Shown here: one piece after another, positions 57,678 through 64,000 of the stretch
Layout of the letters: each line of letters opens with the position of its first letter
Numbering within the stretch: the stretch's first letter is position 1
Origin: Dolomedes plantarius
Lineage: Eukaryota > Arthropoda > Arachnida > Araneae > Dolomedidae
Assembly (NCBI GenBank): GCA_907164885.2
Contig: OU015490.1
Span: forward strand, 96,760,104-96,824,103
Direction: 5' to 3'
DNA: 64,000 nucleotides
Notes under the pieces: model-generated
Told to the model about the DNA's origin: nothing
Databases searched by the model: none
Seen by the model: only the letters and a program-made list of their open reading frames with translations
Translations under genes and position numbers: made by a program

Positions 57678-60391
57678 CACTAGAACCGCGGGACTTTCGA
57701 TATACCTAGAACCGCGGATCGGGTCATTTTGACCCTAGATTGTAAACTTATAAAATATGCACAAGCGCTTAATTTATTTAACTAAAACATTTTATTTTTT
57801 AAATAATAATCAATATTTCTCAGAATTTACATTAAATAATTTATATAAATCAAGAGAAGTTAATTTAATTTTTACAAAATCGCATTATTTAAAATTTTAT
57901 GTCCTTGAGTATAATAACATGTCTCTTTAACAAAATATAACATAAATTTCCTAATTTGAATGGAAAAACAGAGTATCTCTTTTCAATATGTTTAGAAATA
58001 ATTAAAAAAAAATAAAAATAAAATTTTTTTCAGTTACTAAAAATTTTATGAGTACTTAGTTTTACAGATTTTAAAATTCAATTTACTGTATGCATTTTGT
58101 ACAAAACTGAGTAATAAGTTTGGTACATTTTCCACAGATGGGTGCTTTACATTTTGAACAGATGTCTAGAGTTTTATTTTCAGATTTCGAAATATGGCAT
58201 CGGACTCGTTTACGCTTAATTTGTGGTTGTCCGTCGTTTTCATTGGTTGCTTCACAAGCTTTTTTTGCCACCTTTTTATGTCAGAAGAGAACAAACTTTT
58301 CTAGCAATTCTCCAACCAAGTCTTGAATGAATTTCCGTCTACTAATAGATTTTCCAGTTACAGCTTTATATAAAATCCAGGCATTGATTGCAACAGGTCC
58401 AAAATATTACAAAAAACCTGCACCGGCCACCTACATGAAGCAGACTTGGCTGTATATTTCCTTGCCATTTGTTCAATCACGTCCACACCGTATTTAGTTG
58501 CGTTGTAGAAATCGATTGTATCGAAATCGATTGTATCAGGTAGTTTTTTTTTTTTTTGGGGGGGGGGGGGGTTATCTTCAATTTCTACGTTTGGATGGAG
58601 ACTACTTAGCAACAAAACGTTTTTATCTTTTTAACCTCGATAAACAGTTAGACTCATGTCTTTATCGGTTAGTACCGTAGTCGAATACAATGTGGATTTT
58701 AACATTTTTACAGAGTCTAGTATTTCTCTTCTTGAGCATTTTACAGTTCCTATAAGGCTGGTGTTTTTGGATTTCAATGCCTCTGCAAGCTTCAGTGTTG
58801 TGAAAAAGTTGTTCGTAGTGACATTTCTACCTTTGTTCTCATATGGACTTATTAGTCACAGCAATACATGTTCAGATATAGAAACATAGGATGGACTTTG
58901 GTTATATTTTCCAAGATACGGGAATCCATTTATCAGATATTTTCAGTCAACATCTGCAGCCAACCAGAACTTGATTCCACACTTATCTGGTTTGTTTGGC
59001 ATGTATTGGATAAACCTACACCTAGCTTTTGTAGGAAATAACTGTTCATCTGCAGTTATATTAGGACCTGGTGTATAGTTAGTCTTGCAATTTTCCATGA
59101 AACGATTCCAGATATCCGAAATAAGGGCAAATTTGTCTGTCTCTAGACGTTTTGATCTTGTTGATTTTACGTCGAAGCGTAAAAATCTCATTATTTCACG
59201 AAATTGATCTCTTGACATTGTATTTTGGAAAAATGGGGGTCCTCAATCCTTTGACCACAAGCTATCCAGTTCAAGTCATTTTGTACAATATATACCATGT
59301 GCATATAAAATTTATATTAAAGCATCTATTTCTTCTAATATTATATTCCATTCTCATTCATGAATCTGCCGGTGAGCTTCATCTTCAGTACATTTCTTTA
59401 TGTGTTTCAATATCCATTCATCTATAAAAAGTCTCCAAGCACTTGAAGGACTGTTGTCGATAACATTGCGTTTAGCATGTGGTGTTGGGTCCCCAAATTT
59501 CTTTCAAAATATTACACTTTGATTTTCTTCCTCTATCGTTTGTTCCTAATAGAGCGAGATTCCGAATTATCCCATCTTTGTCATCTTCATTATTTCCAAC
59601 TTTGAATGTTATTGTCGATATGTTTATCGAATTTCTTTGCGTGTGTGTATATTTTCTTGGAATGTTTGATTTTTATTTTTTATCGGATAAATTATCGTCA
59701 GTATTGCGATAAGAAGGACCAGCGATTGTTAGAGCATTGCCAGAGTCATCTTCACTTTCATTTTCTTCATCTGAATCCAAATTTTCTTCATTAGCAGGCA
59801 AGTATTCATCCTCACTCCTCAAAATCGAATTTTGAGAAACCTTTTTTCGAACCTTCTGAATGGTTTTCAGATAATTGTTTAAATATTCTAAAGCTTCCTG
59901 AACAGCAAGATTACGGAGTCGTGACATAGTTTTTATACATATACTAATTACAGAATAAAAGAAAAACTTCAAAAAGTCTGAATATTCGCAGTAATTTTTT
60001 ACTGCATTCGAACGTAGTTCGTGCTTCAAGCCTAATAAAATGACCTTGAATGAAAAACCTTCACTATACCCCCTTCTGGTATAGTCCATTTAAGGAATTC
60101 TAGGGTGGGGTAGAAGTATTTTACAGTTACAGTTCGAGAAAATGCACCTGTTTTTCGTTATTTGTACATTAACATTTTTTACGGGTCAAATTGACCCGCT
60201 CCGCGGTTCTAGGTATAAGTGTTAATAATCGGAAAAATATTTATGTTACGAATTTTTAAATTTGGTAAATTGTTGTTCACCTTAAAATATTAAAAGTCAT
60301 AAAAGGAATTTTTTTTTCAATCGATACTTTTTGCGGGGTGATAAATTAAACATCGTTTTGGGTCAAATTGACCCGCTCCGCGGTTCTAGTG
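57678..60391 (-). mobile_element. 2.7-kb piggyBac element with subterminal repeats
   Basis: TTAA at 57674-57677 and 60392-60395. TIR CACTAGAACCGCGG is perfect at both ends (14 bp). CTAGAACCGCGG plus gggtca(a/t)tttgaccc recurs subterminally on the left (57711). On the right an extra end-like copy reads CACTTATACCTAGAACCGCG, with its own TTAA at 60222. The transposase is on the minus strand. Confidence 0.9.
58083..59927 (-). pseudogene. piggyBac transposase, frameshifted
   Basis: Start at 59927 (MSRLRNLAVQEALEYLNNYL), acidic N-terminal region (EENLDSDEENESEDDSGNAL), then MSRDQFREIMRFLRFD, GPNITADEQLFPTKARCRFI (first catalytic Asp) and PNKPDKCGIKFWLAADVD. After gaps: GVDVIEQMARKYTAKSASCR and WPVQVFCNILDL. 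The C-terminal Cys-rich zinc-binding domain CSKCKAPICGKCTKLI...CTKCIQ-stop is complete. The second catalytic region near 58700-58900 is broken. A T14-G14 homopolymer at 58544-58571 and a 12-base duplication (DFDTIDF) lie in the coding sequence. Full length but dead. Confidence 0.85.
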
Positions 60392-61011
60392 TTAAAACAT
60401 GTCACTGAGCATGCGTAGAAGCAGTGAGTTTCTAAATCCAGATTTAAACATGCCACTGAGCATGTGCAGAAATCAATTTTTTAATTGTAGATTATCGCTA
60501 ATTAATATAAATTGCGGTCACAAACACTAAATTTGACAAATCTACAGATTAATATCTTTCGTTTAAGACAAAAATGAAGTAAACTGATGCAGTAGTTTTC
60601 TCTCACGGACTGCCCAAAAAGTCGGCTTAGCAACTTAAATATAGAGATGGTACGAGGTACGGGAAAAAATCAATTACAAATTTGTTCAGCATCATCGATT
60701 TAGTAAGAAAAGATACCTTGCGCACATTAATACTTAAACGAGAATGTAGAAAAAGAACATTTTGTTTGTTCGCGATTCGAAAATTGTCATTTCGTAAAGA
60801 GTGGAAGAAAGAAACTGATGCACTTCCCTATCTTCAGGATCATTTATTTACGTTGCTGAAAATGCTCTCCATTAGCCACTATACACATTTGCACTCTGGA
60901 CTGGATTTCTCTCTGCACATTGTGCAACATATACTAGACACCAACTTTATGGCCTAAGCTGTTAGCATTTGGAAGTTCAGGGGGGTGTCATGGATATAGG
61001 TGGGATCCCTG

Positions 61012-61837
61012 TATACTTAATCGAAACTATAAGTTGAAAAATAATTCTCATTTCCCTGTTCCGGAATTAATCTTTATGAGAAAAATCTTTTTAACAATTT
61101 ATTTAATCCTTTTAAAAGTTTTCTACTATATTGGAATTATATTAAGCTCAAAATAATATTTACAGATTAATATAATTCCAACAATATGTGTTAATAAAAT
61201 GAATTAACTAACCACAAAATACAGCAGTATTGGGTATTAAATATCAGTCGTTTACCTTGTAAATAAAGTATATTACACTAGTTATCAAATCTATCGTTTA
61301 ATCGGATCAATTAAATCCCTATTAATACTGCTCCAAGGTTCTTTTCTGACACTATCAGAATATTTATTAAAATGAAACATATTTATTTTTAAGAATAATT
61401 TTTATGTATCATTCTTAGAATACAGACAGCGATAGTGATTGTTTATCAAGACGGAAATATGATTTACTGTTCCATAATGGACAACAATATTCAACAAACA
61501 ATAGTCACAAGGATAGTCAAAGCCTTAATTCCATGTATTACATATTTTATTTAAAAAAATAAATATGAGGTAATTTTCTCCTTGCATGAATAGATAAAAT
61601 ATTTTAGAGCGAACAGTTACGCTAAACAACATTTTTCTGTAAATTTTACAAGCTTAGTTATAGAGTAAAAATTAGGATTAACAATGTCTTTAATTATATA
61701 AAATATCGATTTTATAAATGACATTCATGAATTTTATTATAAAGTCTACAATTCTGCATCAGTTCAAATGTAAAATTTATAAAGTATACATTTTCAACGC
61801 TTTAAAATTTTGAATTGCATTTTTTTGTTAAAAATCG

Positions 61838-61838
<1 letters not shown>
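61012..61838. other. AT-rich non-coding spacer
   Basis: No feature was recognised. Confidence 0.4.

Positions 61839-61876
<38 letters not shown>
61839..61876. repeat. (TA)n microsatellite
   Basis: TA tract just left of the second DD32E element. Confidence 0.96.
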
Positions 61877-61880
<4 letters not shown>

Positions 61881-61882
61881 TA

Positions 61883-63298
61883 CTTTGTCACAAAAAATAT
61901 ATGCACCCAGAAAATATCGAGCTACTATCACGAAACTTGGCAGGAATGTAGTCTGGTAAGAGATATGCAAATGATTAAAATGTCGACGCCAATGACACAA
62001 GGGTAAGCGCGCTATGCGCGTATGAGATGCGCAGCTGGGAGAGATTAAAAGCATGATTGCTCGTGCCATAGGGTTATTCAAACAAATCTGTCGACTTGGA
62101 TGGACGGTATTGTGACTAGAGATGTCTCTGAGACGTAACCAGCGACAGTACGAACAATTGTCGTAATTTGAAAGGGGTCGTATAGTAGGCCTCGGAGAGG
62201 CAGGTTGGTCGAATAGGCGTATAGAATGTCTCCTCGGTAGAAGCGATATGGTAGTTTCTCAGTGTTGGCAACAGTTGATCACGGAAGGGATAGTCTACCA
62301 TCGCTGAGGATCAGGACTTCCCAGGATCCCAAATGCGGGCTAGGATAGCTGAATCATAAGAGCGGCCATGTCCGCACCAACAACGTCGCTAGAATCGGTC
62401 GACGCCATTTACCACCTTCCAGACATTCGGTGGTATCAAGGGAAACCATTCGGAGACGACTGGCTGATGCAGGTATAAGGAGTCGACGTCCATTAAGACG
62501 CCTACCACTGACCCCACATCTCAGGCAGTGTCGATTCGATTTTTGCCGACCTCTGGCAGGCTGGAGTGTGACCGACTGGAGGCGCATTATCTTCAGCAAT
62601 GAATCCCGATTCAGTCTCAATACTGATGACCAGCGCATACGCGTGTGGAGGTGACCAGGCCACCGGTCCGATCTGGCATTTGTCGTCGAGAGGCATTCGG
62701 CTATTACACAAGGTTCCACAGTGTGGGAAGCGATTTGTTGGGACACAAGATCACATGTAGTCGTCCTTCGACGCACTTTGACGGCACGCAGTTACGTGGA
62801 CGAGATTTCAACGCCAGTTGTACTGCCTATGCTATCAAGTCGTCCAGATGCCGTTTATCAGCAAGACAACGCTCGTCCACAAGCTGCGCGACTCTCCTAA
62901 CAATGTCTTCAAGACGATATGACGTACTCACATGGCCTGTCAGGTCACGAGATCTCTCGCCAATAGAGCACGTCTGAGGCGTGCTTAGAAGGCGACTGCG
63001 GCCGTTCCGGAATACTGGTGAATTAAATGTCCAGTTGCAAAGATTATGGCATGATCTTCCGCAGGATGTCATAGATGACCTCATTGATTTGATACCATGC
63101 CGTGTTTCGGCTTGTACAGATGCCAGAAGTGGATTTACTAATTACTGATTTGTAACCTTTTTAATGCCATATCTTCATAATAAAACGGTCTGTTCTTCTG
63201 AATTTGTAATCATGCGCTTATCTCCTCATACACTGCATACATGTTAAGTTTCGTGATAGTAGCTCGTTTCCTTCTGGGTGCATATATTTTTTTGGTGA

Positions 63299-63301
<3 letters not shown>
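61883..63301 (+). mobile_element. Tc1-like element, DD32E spacing, copy 2
   Basis: Left ctttgtcacaaaaaatatat and inverse right cactcaccaaaaaaatatat, then gcacccag and ctactatcacgaaactt at both ends. TA on both sides, TA tract at right (63302-63334). It aligns with 55095-56503 over its full length. Confidence 0.9.
62122..63148 (+). pseudogene. Tc1-like transposase (DD32E), decayed
   Basis: MSLRRNQRQYEQLS-stop-FERGRIVG..., GEAGWSNRRIECLLGRSDMV, PVVSRETIRRRLADAGIRSR-like block at 62430 (MVSRETIRRRLADAGIRSRR), IIFSNESRFSLN (Asn where copy 1 has the first catalytic Asp), VYQQDNARPQAARL (second Asp intact), RYDVLTWPVRSRDLSPIEHV (Glu). Several stops and shifts. With the local one-base shift corrected for counting, the Asp-to-Glu distance is again 32. 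Confidence 0.83.
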
Positions 63302-63339
<38 letters not shown>

Positions 63340-63539
63340 CAACTATTACAGCAATTCTTTTTACTATTTATCTAATTTTCTTGGAATTCATAAAACAATG
63401 TCTTTAGAAAGACGATTAATAATTACAATATTAAAAACTTTATTGAATAAATAGATTCTTAATTATTTAAAGGATAATTAAGATTTTATGTAAAGTAATT
63501 AGCAATTACTTAAGACTAAATAATGGAAAATTGCACTTA

Positions 63540-63575
<36 letters not shown>

Positions 63576-64000
63576 GGTATATATTATAACAAAATGGTTT
63601 TCAAATTCATATGTGGTGTAAATTTAAAGATCTTTCTTTGAGACTCATAGAACTTCCACATTGCTAGTTGAAAGGTATGGAATCATTATCATAACAATGC
63701 CTCCAACTTTGTTTTTCAAACAATAAACTCAGCAGTAATGCCTCTAAAGAAAAGAAAAGTTCTTCTTTCACCCAAGAACACCTTGCAACTTTATATCATT
63801 ACCATATAAATTTAAACGCAAATATTTGAATTTTCATGATTGAAAGACTTGAGGTCAGGTATTTCTTAGTCCAAAAAAATGATCAGTTCTTGATTTGAAA
63901 TTAATGGTTTTCAGAAATGTTTTCGTAAAGTAAAACTCGGGAAAGAAATATTTGCACTAGAACAATGATTTTAGCCTTTCCAGTTTAAGCTAGTTTTGAA
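63302..64000. other. (TA)n, (CA)n and unassigned AT-rich DNA
   Basis: (TA)n 63302-63334 and (CA)n at 63541-63569. The remaining sequence shows no feature. Confidence 0.6.

Larger units (their letters stand above)
57175..61011. mobile_element. foldback MITE opened by a 3.3-kb insert
   Basis: Left remnant 57175 to about 57345 (tagggttcccatctatatcc ... ctaggtaaaaaggctatac) and right remnant about 60640-61011 are the two parts of the 24522-25283 family, in the same order, with TA outside. The insert contains the piggyBac at 57678-60391 and unassigned flanks. A direct repeat (gtcactgagcatgcg(c/t)agaa and attatcgctaatta) occurs at about 57498 and 60403-60500. Confidence 0.78.

Noticed and set aside
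62354..62776. 140-codon minus-strand frame
   Set aside because: Antisense to the DD32E transposase copy 2, which carries the family motifs on the plus strand.

Overview
The window is AT-rich eukaryotic DNA packed with transposable elements. It most resembles an arthropod genome. An arachnid, perhaps a spider, is my best guess, because of the mix of Tc1/mariner, piggyBac and pogo elements, Helitron-like repeats and a non-LTR tail with a (CAA)n-type end. That guess rests on family resemblance, not on a host gene. There is no prokaryotic operon, CRISPR array or rRNA, and no intact tRNA gene. Nearly every long reading frame is a broken transposase. Many frames inside (TA)n arrays are meaningless Tyr-Ile or Ile-Tyr repeats.

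Layout. 0-4.2 kb: LTR-like leader remnant, a 243-bp piggyBac MITE with TTAA sites, a short tandem duplication and a minus-strand LTR. 4.2-10.1 kb: a Tc1 element with DD36E spacing, then a 4.5-kb element with about 470-bp inverted ends. The second element encodes a decayed protein with XPG/FEN-like acidic motifs and a CXC-type cysteine cluster, and it is split by a DD41D mariner. 10.2-13.2 kb: a related LTR and a TIR element with an unrecognised 'YFDG' protein. 13.2-17.9 kb: a SINE, then a Helitron-like repeat split by two Tc1/mariner elements. 17.9-19.4 kb: a tandem duplication around a 0.4-kb TA block, one copy carrying a retroposon with a 13-bp target duplication. 21-25.3 kb: a long-TIR mariner-like element split by a PIF/Harbinger element, plus a foldback MITE. 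25.3-29.96 kb: an ORF of possible host origin, a Tc1, a minisatellite, a Helitron-like repeat and non-LTR tails. 30.9-36.4 kb: another Tc1, a GC-rich segment and an inverted pair of 'YFDG' fragments.

36.4-44.4 kb is the one large block with few recognisable transposons. It shows plus-strand splice-like signals, duplicated exon-like segments, two abutting long inverted repeats of about 1.0 and 0.85 kb, and an exon-like end with a poly(A) signal. I read it tentatively as a host transcription unit, possibly non-coding, with hairpin-forming introns.

45-64 kb is mobile DNA again: a GC-rich segment repeating the 32.4-kb junction in inverted orientation, pogo ends, three Helitron-like repeats (one holding a truncated piggyBac), a pogo element, and two copies of a Tc1 family with DD32E spacing. 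Between the last two, a foldback MITE has been opened by an insert carrying a full-length but dead 2.7-kb piggyBac.

A recurring theme is that Tc1/mariner termini sit directly against long (TA)n tracts. TA is the target of this superfamily, so the tracts look like insertion hot spots or insertion by-products. The nesting order gives a relative chronology of activity. No element appears able to move on its own.
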